A DNA stretch of 61,075 bases from Clostridia bacterium (GTDB lineage: Bacteria > Bacillota > Clostridia > TANB77 > CAG-508): positions 1-61,075 of the forward strand of contig JAGAED010000009.1 in NCBI GenBank assembly GCA_017613275.1, in the 5' to 3' direction. The notes beneath the pieces were generated by a model. The model was given only the letters and a program-made list of their open reading frames with translations. It searched no databases and had not been told where the DNA came from. Shown here piece by piece: positions 48,489 to 58,759 of this stretch (its first letter is position 1; each line of letters opens with the position of its first letter). A program made the position numbers and the translations under genes.

Positions 48489-48516
48489 TTTACAAATATA
48501 ATAAATATGCTATCCT
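48489..48516 (+). promoter_or_regulatory. Putative promoter of the giant surface gene
   Basis: TTTACA (48489-48494), 16-bp spacer, TATCCT (48511-48516), 45 bp before the start codon. The remaining 240 bp between here and the ATPase gene are A-rich with no ORF; a weak TTCCT/AGGAA pairing near 48450-48475 is the only other structure seen. Confidence 0.4.
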
Positions 48517-48561
48517 AGTAGGGATGTGATAATAAAAAAAGAGAAGGAGAGGCATTAAAAC

Positions 48562-51500
48562 ATGAACGGAATGAAACTAAAAAAAGGATTACTTGCAATA
48601 ATTGCTATATTATTAGTTGTAGCATTTTATTTTGCAGAGAACAAAGGAGTAGTAACAAATATAAGAAAGGCAGAAGAATTGGCTAGATTTGCATCAGAAG
48701 ATAGTGCAAATGACCCTTATGTATTAACAAATGATGATATAGAGGCAATTCCAGAAAAACTAGAATTTTCAGCATTCTTTACAGAAAGCCAAGATAATCC
48801 TTATGCAAGAAGAATTAAAAAGAAAACAATTGAACTTGGTTCAAAAGAGGGAAAAGAATTATATTTTGAACTTAATGTTAAAGGAAATGGACATCTTGAA
48901 AATGGGGAAATAAGAATAGAAACTAACAACTTTGATTGGCAAGCTTCAATAATGGGAGATAATATTGTTGATGGAAGATATGTTGGAAATATAAGAACTA
49001 TAAAATTAAAAAATGAAGTAGCAAGCGGAAATCAAAAATTATTTGATGGTATTGCAACAGCAAGATCTCTTAATAATGATATAAATAATTATCATAGAGA
49101 AGACAATAAAATTATCTTAACTGGTAATTATGTAGAAGGCGATGAAGTAATACCAGTAAACATCGTTAGAACTCTAACTGTTGACCTAAGAGGAGATATA
49201 AATACAGAAATTAATACAAGAACAACAGAATACAGCACAAGTAAAAATGAAACTGAAATGAAAATTTCATTTAAAGTTAAAACTGAAGAAACATCTCCAA
49301 AAAGCTTAATACTTAAAGATTATAATTTTAAGATTACTGCACCAGAATTAAATGGATACAAAGCACAACAAATCTTTATAGATGGTGTTAAAGTATTTGA
49401 TGCAGAAGGTAAACCAGAAAATACTGAAACAAGCGGAGTTTATAGTAAATCAAGTCAAGTAAATGATGAAGGAAGAGTTACAAAAACTATTTCAAGAAAA
49501 AATACACATAATGTTGAACTTGTTTATCCAATTAATGCATATGGATTGGATACAGACGAAAATAAATTATTTACTTCAGTTGAAGTACCTGTTCAAGCCG
49601 AATATGTTGGATATGCAAATATAAATAGAGATGCAACATCATCAACTGCTCAAACAGTTATAGTTGCTGTAGAACCAAAAGGTTTCGAGGTATCTGGAGA
49701 AGATGCTTTTAACGTTTATGTAGCACCACAAAATGATAAAATAATATCTAAAAACAAAGCAATAGAAGCTTATAATGGAATTGAAACAACAGAAGACGAA
49801 TACGTAGTTCAATGGGCATATTATCATGGTAATAAAAATTCAAGTGGAAATACTATTATGAAAGAAACAGAGGCAGACAGATTTGTTTCAAGCTCAAACT
49901 TTACTAATACAAATAGTAAATATTATAATATGTCAGATGTGACTTCAAATAAAGGAATTTATTTTGACAAAGAAACTACAAGAGGTTTTGGTAGTAACGC
50001 AAAAATATATGTATACAATGACGATACAAATGAACTTATAAAAGTATTCAAAAGTAATGAAATATACTTATACAATCAAGACAATCCTTATATGTATGAA
50101 AATGCTGTAAAACATATAAGAATAAAAGTTGAAGATATAGAAAGAGGAGCATATATATCAGCAAATCAAATAAAAGAAATTAATGATAAGGAATTAGTAC
50201 AAAAAATAACAAAAGAAGACTTTAATAAAATAGCTGCAGTTTATTCTTCATTAACAGCAGATTTGGAAGGCGCATTATCTATTACACACTATTTAGGTTC
50301 TGCAAATTATGAAGAAGAAAAATCATATTTATCATTAAATATTTATGACAATAAATTAGATAGTTCTAAGTTAGAAAATGAAGTAACATTTACTATCACA
50401 GTTGATAAAGAAAGATATAATTCTATTGGATGGCAAAATGGTGCATTCTTAATTGAATTACCAGAAGATATAATATTAGCAAATATAAAAGAAGTAAAAT
50501 CAAACAATGAAAACATTAAGATTACTGCTTATGAAACATATCAAGAAAATGGAAAAAATTATATAAAAGTATTAACATCAAATAACCAAGAAGAAGAGTA
50601 TAGACTAGATATAAAAGTGACATTATATGTTAATCCAATAGCAGAATCAGGAGAAAAAGAAGTTCAATTATATGGTGCAAATGAAGTATGCCAAAACTAT
50701 CAAAATACAGCTCAAGACATTTATGACATTAATAGCAATAACGAAACAGACGATAAAGTTGGATATGATAATCATAATCTAACAATAGAAGCTCCAAACA
50801 ATATGCTTACTAGCCAAATGGCAAGTAACTATGATGAAGAACATAACGTTGTAGTTGCACCAAATACAGCAGATGTAAGTCCAAATCAAAAAACTGTAGA
50901 TATAAATGTATATGTAGTAAATAACTATAAAGGAAGAGTTACAGATACACAAATATTTGGAACAATACCTTATGAGGGAAATAGATATTTAAGAGCTAAT
51001 AGTGATTTAGGTTCTGATTTTACAACTACAATGAAAGATACTGGAATTCAAATTCCAGAAGAACTAGAAGGAAAAGTAACAGTATATTATACTCAAAATA
51101 CAGACGCAACAAGTGATTTAGAAAATACTGATAATGGATGGGAAACAAATCCACAAGATTGGTCAAAAGTTAAGAAATACCTTATCGTATTTGAAAATCC
51201 AATAGCATCTGGAAATAGGTATCAATTTAAATATACTGTTGAACTACCAGAAGGTCTATCATACAACAGATTTTCATATAGTGAACATTGTATAAATTTT
51301 GCATACGAAACTGTAGATGGAAAAATTCCAACAAGTATCGAGCCTGCAAAATTAGGAATAAGAACATCAAGAAAATATAATACTCAAATAACAAAAATAA
51401 ATGAAGAAAATGGTATTGTAGTTCCAGGGGCAATATATAAAATAGCAGAAATAGATAATAATGGAAAAGAAAGATCTTCAAAACTAATTACATCAAACAA

Positions 51501-54500
51501 AGAAGGAAACCTTATAGCAAAAGGTCTATATGTAAATGGATTATATACATTAGAAGAAGTAAAAAATCCACGTAACTATAGCTTGAATACAGAAAAAATT
51601 GAATTTACAGTAGAAGAAAAAGAAGGTAATACAGAAGTACTTGAAGCAAAAGTTTTATCAGAAGATAAATTTAAAGAAGATCCAATAATGGATGGAAATA
51701 CTTTACTTGCAACAATTGAAGAAACTCCTAAATATAAATTAAACATTACTAAAAAAGATAAAGATACAAATCAAGCACTTGCTAATGTAAGATTTACTTT
51801 ATCATCTGATAGTAAAGAGTATGTAACTAATGGTGAAGGTAAAACAACAATTGAACCATTAGAACAAGCTCAAAAATATACTTTAAAAGAAATATATTCA
51901 GAAGGATACTATCTATTAGATGACATTGAATTCAAACTTGTTAAACAAAATGGCGAATTTAAATTAATAAGAAACAATGAAATAGATGAAAATGCTCAAA
52001 TAGAAGTATCAAATGACAAAGATTTAATTAATGTAAATATTGAATTGGTAAATGAAAGACAACCACAATTGTTAATAAGAAAAACAAATGCAGCAACAAA
52101 TGAACCACTAAAAGATGTTCAATTCGTGGTTAAAAATAGAGCTGGAAAAGTTTATACAACAGATAACGATGGAAAAGTTCTTATAGAAGGTTTTGCAGAA
52201 AATACACAATACACATTACAAGAAATTAAAGCTGAAGGATTTTATCTAAAAGAAGTTGATTTTGAAATTGTAAAAGATCAAAATGGAAAACTAAAAGTTG
52301 AAAGCAGTAACCAAGAATTCGAAAATGCTGTACTTATTGATGAAGAACAAAAAATCCTAAGTGTAGCAATGACTAACGAACAAATTCCAACTTATAATTT
52401 ACAAATAACAAAAATATCTGAAGGAAACGAAAATAAAAAAATTCAAGGAGCTAAATTCAACTTAATTAGCGAAGATGAGGAAACTATAAGAGAATATGTA
52501 ACTGATGAAAACGGAATTATATCTGTTCCAAATCTATATGCATTTAACTCAGAAGGAAATATAACAGGAAAATATTCTTTACAAGAAATACAAGCTCCAA
52601 ATGGATATTCAAATAATGCAGAAATAATCAGATTTAAAGCAGTAAAAAATGACAACGAAGATTTAAATGTTCAAATAGAAAATGAAGATAATCTAAAAAC
52701 ATTGAAAAAAGCTGAAATCAATGGGAATACAATAAATCTAGTTATTGAAGATAAGCCATTATTTACATTAAGAAAAGTAGATAGCCAAACAAAACAACCA
52801 CTTCCAAATGTAGAATTCGTTATTATGGAACTTGGAACACTAATGGACTATGCAAAAGATGTAAATGGTCATTATGTAGGAACTTATGATGAAGCTAATA
52901 ACAGATATGTTGTAAAAACAAATGAAAATGGTGAAATAATATTACCATTAAGAAATGGAAAATATTTCGCAATAGAAGTAAAGGCACTAGATGGATATGA
53001 AAACAACAATTTAACACAATACTTTGAAGTTATTACAGGAAAATCAGAAGAAAATACTGTAACAGAAATAACAGAAGAAGAAAACATCATAGAAATAAAA
53101 TATATCGAAGATTTAGTAGCAATATCAAATGATTCAAACTCAGGAAATTCATTCCAAGGAAAAAGAGTTGTATTAAAAAATGATATAGATTTCAATGATA
53201 ATTCTTCATATAGAAATTGGCAAGATGACAGCTTTGGAGATTTGAATGGAGATGGAAATGCAGAAAATATCAAAGAAGAATTAACAAAAGGAAGCGGATT
53301 CTCACCTATAAAATCATTCTATGGAGAATTTGACGGAAATGGAAAAGAAATAAAAAACATTTATATTAATGGTGGTAGTTATGTTGGATTATTTGACAGA
53401 GTATGGTATACAAAGATTTATAATTTGGCTATAAGCGGAAATATAGCAGGATCTAGCTATGTAGGTGGTATAGCAGGATTTAACTATGATGCAGAAATAA
53501 CAAATTGTTATAATAAGGCCAATATTAAGGGAGATTGCTATATTGGAGGAATCGTAGGAGGAAATGGTTCATATAAACCAATGGAAAATTGCTATAATAG
53601 TGGAAATATTGAAGGAGCAGGATATGACGCATATATTGGAGGTCTTATAGGATATCAATTTGACCCAATAACTATTAATAATTGTTGGAATAGTGGAAAT
53701 ATAACATACACCAACACAGCGGTATGTTATGTAGGTGGACTTGTAGGAAGTTGGAATTTAGATTCAGGAACGATTACAAATTGTTATAATGAAGGTGATA
53801 TCAATTATTTAGGAAATACTCCTAGTTCTAATCATAGAGTCGGAGGAATAATAGGACAGGGTTCATCAGGATTAAACATTGCAGGATGTTACAATACCGG
53901 AAATATTAACTACGGAAAAGATTGTAATATGAAATCAAACACAATTTATGTTGGTGGTATATCTGCAGAGTATGGAAATATAACTGATTGCTATAACTCA
54001 GGTAATATAAATGTATTTACAGGTGCTATAGCAGAATGTGGTGGAATTATAGGATATGGTAATACGGTAGATAATTCTTACAATACTGGTAATATAAACT
54101 GTACAAGTGCTAGAAGAGTGGAAGTTGCAGGAATTGCTGGAGAAGTAAGATATATAAACAATTGTTATAATACTGGAAATATTCATGTAATTGGATTAGC
54201 ATCAGAGGGCAATGATAGTTATGTATCAAGTATTGGAGGATACGTATGGAACGCAAAAAATTGCTATAATACTGGAAATATCAAATACGAAAGTGATATA
54301 GAAAGTCATAGATGTAATATAGGAAGAATAGTAGGTTGTACTGCTGGTACAAATAACTATTATCTAGACTCAATGAATTTTGAGATAAACTCAAAAGGTC
54401 GTATTAATCTTATTGAAAGCTCACAAGGTACAGCTCAAAATGCTACAGAAATGCTTGATATAAAATCAGAAGAATATTACAATATTCTAAATGTAAATGG

Positions 54501-57500
54501 ATTATGGACACGTATTGAAGGCTATGAACCAAAATTACTAGTAAACTCAGCCGATCCAATTAAAGCAATAAATGTTGATATAGAAAACAGAATAAGACAA
54601 TATAATATTTCAACTGAAGTTGAAAAAATAGGTGTAGTAAAAGGTGGAACGATTTCTGGAGACGGAGATGAATTCTACGAAACAGTAAGATTTGGAGAAG
54701 CAAATCAAAAATCAATCGAAATGATACCAGAAACTGGATACCAAATTGCAAAAATAACAATAAATGGAAAAACAATTCCATTTGAGCCAGACGCAAATGG
54801 AAATTATACACTAGGTGCAAATTACTTTACAGATGTACAAGAAAACAAAAAAGTAGTTGTAACATATGGAAGTAAAGAAACAATAGTAACAATTAACAAA
54901 GTAGACCAAAACACACAAGAACCACTTAAAGGTGCTAAATTTGATGTAGAAAGTGGATTACATTTAGGAGAATTAACAACAAATTCATCATATAATTGGG
55001 GATTTGAAGAACAAGATGGCAAATATGTTACTACTTCAACTAGACCAGCAAGTTCATATATGGAAGTTGATTTAACAGATAAAAAAGGTAATTACAATGT
55101 TTTAGTAAATGTTGAAACAGAAAATTCTGGACTTCTAAAATTTGTTGTAACAGATAATGTAAACGAAATAAATGATGGTAGTCCATATAATCAATTTGTA
55201 TATTCAACTAGTAAAAATGGAGCAGCAACATACTCTTCACAAGTTTTAAGCGGTGGTAAAAAATATTATTTACAACTAAAATCTTTCAGCGGTGGAGGAG
55301 TAGTAATAAACAGTGTAGATTTAGTAAAAAGCGATGTTATAGAAACATTTAACAATACAGGAACTGATGTATTAGGTACAGTTACTAAAAAATATAGCAA
55401 CAAACCATACTTTGAATATGAAGATGGTAAGTTAATTCCAACAAATAATAATCAAGAAACTGACTTGGCTAAATCATACATAAAAATAGACTTAACAAAT
55501 AAAATAGGAAAATATGCAATATCAATAAATGCAGAAACTGATTCAGCAAATTGTTGCGCAAACGTTGCTGAAAATAGAGATGATTTTTCTACAGACTATA
55601 GTAGCAATAAGAACTTTATGTGGGTAAATGGAGGAGCAACTGCTTATGGAGTTACACCAGATTATCCATATACTTCTAAAGTATTAGAAGGAGGAAAGAC
55701 ATATTACTTATTATTAACAGCTGGATCAAGAAAACCAGAAAATGTATGTAAAATAAATAGTATAAAACTACTTCAATATACAGAAGGATTTAAAATAACA
55801 GGATTAGAAACTGATGACGAAGGTAAAGCAATATTTGTAGTTCCTGATACAGGAAAATATATAATTACTGAAACTCAAGCACCAGAAGGATACAACTTAC
55901 TAGAGTCTCCAGTAGAATATACTGTTGAAAATCCAGAAAATAATACAGTAGTAATAGAAAACTCAAGTAATAAAAGAAAAGTTACAACACATCATTATTA
56001 TAAAGAGCCAGATGGAACATATACAACAACTAAAGTTGCAGAAGATGAAGTAAAAGAATATAACATTGGCGATAGATATGAAACAAAGCCAAGATTTGAC
56101 TTAGAAAACTTAACATTAGAAAGATCAAATGGTAACTATATAATAACTGACGAAGCAGCTGGAGAAGTTGGCGAAAATAATATAGAAGTAAACTATTATT
56201 ATGAAACAGATAAAGCAGAATTAACAATACATCACTATATGAAAAACACAACAACAAAACTTGCTGCAGATGAAAATATAACACTTTTACCAAATGTTAC
56301 AATAGAAAATAATATGGTTCAAAAAGTAGATATAAATCATACTTACCAATTATTTGAAAACGAAAATTATAAAAATATTTTAAATGAATATAGCTTAGAT
56401 TCAGTTTTACAAGATGGAAATCTTGTAAGTGATAAAGAAGTAGTGTTCAATCAAGATACAGAATTGACATACTATTATACAGAAGGAATGGGAACACTTA
56501 GAGTTCAATATCTAGAACACGAAACAGAAAGAGAATTATTACCAGAAAAAGTATCTACAAAAAGAATTGGAGAAAGCTATATCGCTCCAGAAGAAGAAAT
56601 TGATGGATTTGTAAAAATAATCACAATTGGAGAAACACAAGGAAAATATACAGGTGGGGAAATAGTAGTTAAATTCTATTATAAACAAAAAGCAAAAGTA
56701 ACAGTAAACCACATAAAAAGAGAAACAGTTGAGATAGAAGGACAAGAAACAGTACAAGAAAATACTCTAGACACTAAAACAAGTTTAGGACTTGTAGGAG
56801 ATAAATTCAGATCAAGTTCAAAACACTTCGATGACCTTGTATTAACTGAAAAACCAGCAAGAGAAACAGTTACAATGCAACCAGAACAAATTCAATTAAA
56901 CTATTACTATTCACCAGTAGAAACAGAAAGTGAAAAAGCAAAAGTAATTGAAAACCATTTAGATGACACAACAGGTGAAGTACTATACAATGAAGTTCAT
57001 GAATATGAAATTGGAGAACACTATAATATTCCAGCTAGAGAATTTGAAAATTATGAATTAGTTGAAAGTAAATTACCAACAAATGCTGAAAAAGATGCTG
57101 TTGCAGGTGTGGATGAAGTAAATTACTATTATATTAAGAAAACAACACCAACTCCAGATCCAGAGCCAGAACCAGAGCCACAACCACAACCGGATCCAGA
57201 GCCACAACCACAACCGGATCCAGAGCCACAACCTCAACCAGAACCAACAAAAGCATTCAATCTAAAAATTGAAAAGCTAATTAGCAAAATATTCTTAGAT
57301 GGAAAACAACAAACAGTGTCAAATGGAAAACTTGCAAAATTAGAAATACACAGAAATGAATTAGACAGAGCAGATGTTGTTGTTGAATATACATTAAAAG
57401 TAAGCAATACTGAAGAAGAAGCTGGTTATACAACATTAGTTGAAACAATACCAGAAGGATTCACAATGAGAGCAGAAGACAATAGTGGATGGTCAATAGA

Positions 57501-57807
57501 AAATAACACTGCGAAATTAAAAACAGAAATCTTAAATGTTGGAGAGGAAAAAGAATATAAAGTAGTATTACATTGGAATAAAGGTGAGGGCAACATTGGA
57601 ATTAAAATAAACACAGCAAGCTTAACAGAAGAAACAAACGATAAAGGAATACCAGATAACAATGCACAAGATAATACATCATCAGCTACTTTAATATTAA
57701 CAATATCAACAGGAGATTTATTCGCAGAAATTGACCCAATACTAGGTCTAATGACAATAATATTAAGTGTTGCATCATTATATGTAGCAATAACAATAAA
57801 AAAATAG
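48562..57807 (+). CDS. Giant multi-domain surface protein (SpaA, GLUG and MucBP repeats)
   Basis: The 3081 residues run as follows: N-terminal membrane/signal helix (about 6-26) and adhesin-like beta domains (about 60-930). Five SpaA/CnaB domains follow from about 938, each with a strand Lys (ITKIN, ITKKD, IRKTN, LRKVD) and a late Glu (YTLEEV, YTLKEI, YSLQEI), as for isopeptide bonds. GLUG-type repeats occupy about 1600-1925 (VGGIAGFN, NCYNxGNI). A sixth SpaA domain (about 2105-2455) is interrupted by a duplicated module. Five MucBP-like domains (about 2470-2860), a PxP linker, a DUF11-like domain and a C-terminal membrane helix (about 3052-3078) complete it. It probably binds mucin or host glycans. 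No LPxTG exists; TISTGD before the last helix is the only sorting-like site. AAGGAG lies 12 nt before the ATG. Confidence 0.9.
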   Translation: MNGMKLKKGLLAIIAILLVVAFYFAENKGVVTNIRKAEELARFASEDSANDPYVLTNDDIEAIPEKLEFSAFFTESQDNPYARRIKKKTIELGSKEGKELYFELNVKGNGHLENGEIRIETNNFDWQASIMGDNIVDGRYVGNIRTIKLKNEVASGNQKLFDGIATARSLNNDINNYHREDNKIILTGNYVEGDEVIPVNIVRTLTVDLRGDINTEINTRTTEYSTSKNETEMKISFKVKTEETSPKSLILKDYNFKITAPELNGYKAQQIFIDGVKVFDAEGKPENTETSGVYSKSSQVNDEGRVTKTISRKNTHNVELVYPINAYGLDTDENKLFTSVEVPVQAEYVGYANINRDATSSTAQTVIVAVEPKGFEVSGEDAFNVYVAPQNDKIISKNKAIEAYNGIETTEDEYVVQWAYYHGNKNSSGNTIMKETEADRFVSSSNFTNTNSKYYNMSDVTSNKGIYFDKETTRGFGSNAKIYVYNDDTNELIKVFKSNEIYLYNQDNPYMYENAVKHIRIKVEDIERGAYISANQIKEINDKELVQKITKEDFNKIAAVYSSLTADLEGALSITHYLGSANYEEEKSYLSLNIYDNKLDSSKLENEVTFTITVDKERYNSIGWQNGAFLIELPEDIILANIKEVKSNNENIKITAYETYQENGKNYIKVLTSNNQEEEYRLDIKVTLYVNPIAESGEKEVQLYGANEVCQNYQNTAQDIYDINSNNETDDKVGYDNHNLTIEAPNNMLTSQMASNYDEEHNVVVAPNTADVSPNQKTVDINVYVVNNYKGRVTDTQIFGTIPYEGNRYLRANSDLGSDFTTTMKDTGIQIPEELEGKVTVYYTQNTDATSDLENTDNGWETNPQDWSKVKKYLIVFENPIASGNRYQFKYTVELPEGLSYNRFSYSEHCINFAYETVDGKIPTSIEPAKLGIRTSRKYNTQITKINEENGIVVPGAIYKIAEIDNNGKERSSKLITSNKEGNLIAKGLYVNGLYTLEEVKNPRNYSLNTEKIEFTVEEKEGNTEVLEAKVLSEDKFKEDPIMDGNTLLATIEETPKYKLNITKKDKDTNQALANVRFTLSSDSKEYVTNGEGKTTIEPLEQAQKYTLKEIYSEGYYLLDDIEFKLVKQNGEFKLIRNNEIDENAQIEVSNDKDLINVNIELVNERQPQLLIRKTNAATNEPLKDVQFVVKNRAGKVYTTDNDGKVLIEGFAENTQYTLQEIKAEGFYLKEVDFEIVKDQNGKLKVESSNQEFENAVLIDEEQKILSVAMTNEQIPTYNLQITKISEGNENKKIQGAKFNLISEDEETIREYVTDENGIISVPNLYAFNSEGNITGKYSLQEIQAPNGYSNNAEIIRFKAVKNDNEDLNVQIENEDNLKTLKKAEINGNTINLVIEDKPLFTLRKVDSQTKQPLPNVEFVIMELGTLMDYAKDVNGHYVGTYDEANNRYVVKTNENGEIILPLRNGKYFAIEVKALDGYENNNLTQYFEVITGKSEENTVTEITEEENIIEIKYIEDLVAISNDSNSGNSFQGKRVVLKNDIDFNDNSSYRNWQDDSFGDLNGDGNAENIKEELTKGSGFSPIKSFYGEFDGNGKEIKNIYINGGSYVGLFDRVWYTKIYNLAISGNIAGSSYVGGIAGFNYDAEITNCYNKANIKGDCYIGGIVGGNGSYKPMENCYNSGNIEGAGYDAYIGGLIGYQFDPITINNCWNSGNITYTNTAVCYVGGLVGSWNLDSGTITNCYNEGDINYLGNTPSSNHRVGGIIGQGSSGLNIAGCYNTGNINYGKDCNMKSNTIYVGGISAEYGNITDCYNSGNINVFTGAIAECGGIIGYGNTVDNSYNTGNINCTSARRVEVAGIAGEVRYINNCYNTGNIHVIGLASEGNDSYVSSIGGYVWNAKNCYNTGNIKYESDIESHRCNIGRIVGCTAGTNNYYLDSMNFEINSKGRINLIESSQGTAQNATEMLDIKSEEYYNILNVNGLWTRIEGYEPKLLVNSADPIKAINVDIENRIRQYNISTEVEKIGVVKGGTISGDGDEFYETVRFGEANQKSIEMIPETGYQIAKITINGKTIPFEPDANGNYTLGANYFTDVQENKKVVVTYGSKETIVTINKVDQNTQEPLKGAKFDVESGLHLGELTTNSSYNWGFEEQDGKYVTTSTRPASSYMEVDLTDKKGNYNVLVNVETENSGLLKFVVTDNVNEINDGSPYNQFVYSTSKNGAATYSSQVLSGGKKYYLQLKSFSGGGVVINSVDLVKSDVIETFNNTGTDVLGTVTKKYSNKPYFEYEDGKLIPTNNNQETDLAKSYIKIDLTNKIGKYAISINAETDSANCCANVAENRDDFSTDYSSNKNFMWVNGGATAYGVTPDYPYTSKVLEGGKTYYLLLTAGSRKPENVCKINSIKLLQYTEGFKITGLETDDEGKAIFVVPDTGKYIITETQAPEGYNLLESPVEYTVENPENNTVVIENSSNKRKVTTHHYYKEPDGTYTTTKVAEDEVKEYNIGDRYETKPRFDLENLTLERSNGNYIITDEAAGEVGENNIEVNYYYETDKAELTIHHYMKNTTTKLAADENITLLPNVTIENNMVQKVDINHTYQLFENENYKNILNEYSLDSVLQDGNLVSDKEVVFNQDTELTYYYTEGMGTLRVQYLEHETERELLPEKVSTKRIGESYIAPEEEIDGFVKIITIGETQGKYTGGEIVVKFYYKQKAKVTVNHIKRETVEIEGQETVQENTLDTKTSLGLVGDKFRSSSKHFDDLVLTEKPARETVTMQPEQIQLNYYYSPVETESEKAKVIENHLDDTTGEVLYNEVHEYEIGEHYNIPAREFENYELVESKLPTNAEKDAVAGVDEVNYYYIKKTTPTPDPEPEPEPQPQPDPEPQPQPDPEPQPQPEPTKAFNLKIEKLISKIFLDGKQQTVSNGKLAKLEIHRNELDRADVVVEYTLKVSNTEEEAGYTTLVETIPEGFTMRAEDNSGWSIENNTAKLKTEILNVGEEKEYKVVLHWNKGEGNIGIKINTASLTEETNDKGIPDNNAQDNTSSATLILTISTGDLFAEIDPILGLMTIILSVASLYVAITIKK
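57157..57246 (+). repeat. 24-bp tandem repeat coding for the PEPQPQPD linker
   Basis: GATCCAGAGCCACAACCACA-type units of 24 bp recur about three times, encoding DPEPQPQP repeats. Near-identical codons show recent expansion. It acts as a rigid wall-spanning linker in such proteins. Confidence 0.8.
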
Positions 57808-57851
57808 TATAATAAATCTTATTTTTACAAATATTACATATAGGTGGTAAT

Positions 57852-58688
57852 ATGTGTAAAAAAAGAAAAATAATAATAGAAATACTAGGAACAATACTAG
57901 GAGCATTAATTATGGCAATAGGCATATCACTCTTTTTACTCCCAAACCAGTTATCATCTGGGGGAGTGAGTGGTATTGCAACTATTGCCTATTATATTTT
58001 TAATTTCCCAATGGGAGTAGTTATAGCAACAATAAATATTCCGCTATTTTTATGGGCATTTTATAAATTAGGTAAAGGATTTGTCTTAAAATCAATACTT
58101 GGAACATTTTCTTTGTCAGTTTTTATAGATATTTTAGATAAATTACAGCCACTAACACATGACAAGTTTTTAGCATGCATATATGGTGGAATAATAACAG
58201 GATTTGGAAGTGCAATTATATTAAAATCACACTCATCAACAGGTGGCTCAGAAATGATAAGCAACATATTAAAAAAGATTCGTCCTAATATTAGAATGAG
58301 CTATGTAATAATGATTTTCGATATTGTAGTTGTTACACTAAATGTTATATTTTTAGGAAAAATAGAAATAGGCTTGTACTCTGGAATTGCAATATACTTA
58401 ATGGGAAAAATAATCGACATTGTATTTGAGGGAATATATTTTACAAAATTAATAATAATTGTTTCAGATAAAAACGAAGAGATTTCCAAAGAAATTGGCG
58501 ATGTAGTAAAAAGAGGAACAACAGGCCTTTATGGCAAGGGAATGTATACAAACTCAGAAAAACTTGTGCTAATGTGTGCTGCATCTCGTGGAGATGTTGC
58601 GAAAGTTAAAACAGTTGCACGAAATATCGACCCGAAATCTTTTATAGTTATTACAAATTCGAGGGAAGTAGTAGGGTTGGGGTTTTAA
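57852..58688 (+). CDS. YitT family membrane protein (DUF161/DUF2179)
   Basis: The 278-residue protein has five to six N-terminal membrane helices with the family motifs LLPNQLSSGGVSGIATI (about 28-44) and LKSHSSTGGSEMISNILKK (about 122-140). A cytosolic C-terminal DUF2179 domain (about 205-275) contains GTTGLYGKGMYTNSEKLVLM and SFIVITNSREVVGLGF. It is a common Firmicutes family without an assigned substrate. AGGTGG lies 4 nt before the ATG. It follows the surface gene by 44 nt with no terminator, so read-through is possible. Confidence 0.92.
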   Translation: MCKKRKIIIEILGTILGALIMAIGISLFLLPNQLSSGGVSGIATIAYYIFNFPMGVVIATINIPLFLWAFYKLGKGFVLKSILGTFSLSVFIDILDKLQPLTHDKFLACIYGGIITGFGSAIILKSHSSTGGSEMISNILKKIRPNIRMSYVIMIFDIVVVTLNVIFLGKIEIGLYSGIAIYLMGKIIDIVFEGIYFTKLIIIVSDKNEEISKEIGDVVKRGTTGLYGKGMYTNSEKLVLMCAASRGDVAKVKTVARNIDPKSFIVITNSREVVGLGF

Positions 58689-58712
58689 CTTGTCGGTCCC
58701 CCCGAATGTTGC

Positions 58713-58740
58713 TTGAAAATGATAATATTTATGCTATAAT
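58713..58740 (+). promoter_or_regulatory. Promoter of the glycosylase gene
   Basis: TTGAAA (58713-58718), 16-bp spacer, TATAAT (58735-58740). It lies inside a possible longer reading frame (TTG at 58706) and so supports the ATG at 58760. Confidence 0.65.
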
Positions 58741-58759
58741 AATATATGGAGATGAAATA

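Noticed and set aside
48250..48560. Riboswitch upstream of the giant surface gene
   Set aside because: No c-di-GMP, T-box or other recognisable aptamer core; only a weak short pairing.
53380..54340. CRISPR-like regular repeats in the giant surface gene
   Set aside because: They are GLUG-type protein repeats (NCYNxGNI) inside an intact ORF.
57720..57807. LPxTG sorting signal in the giant surface protein
   Set aside because: No LPxTG or close variant precedes the last membrane helix; only TISTGD is present.
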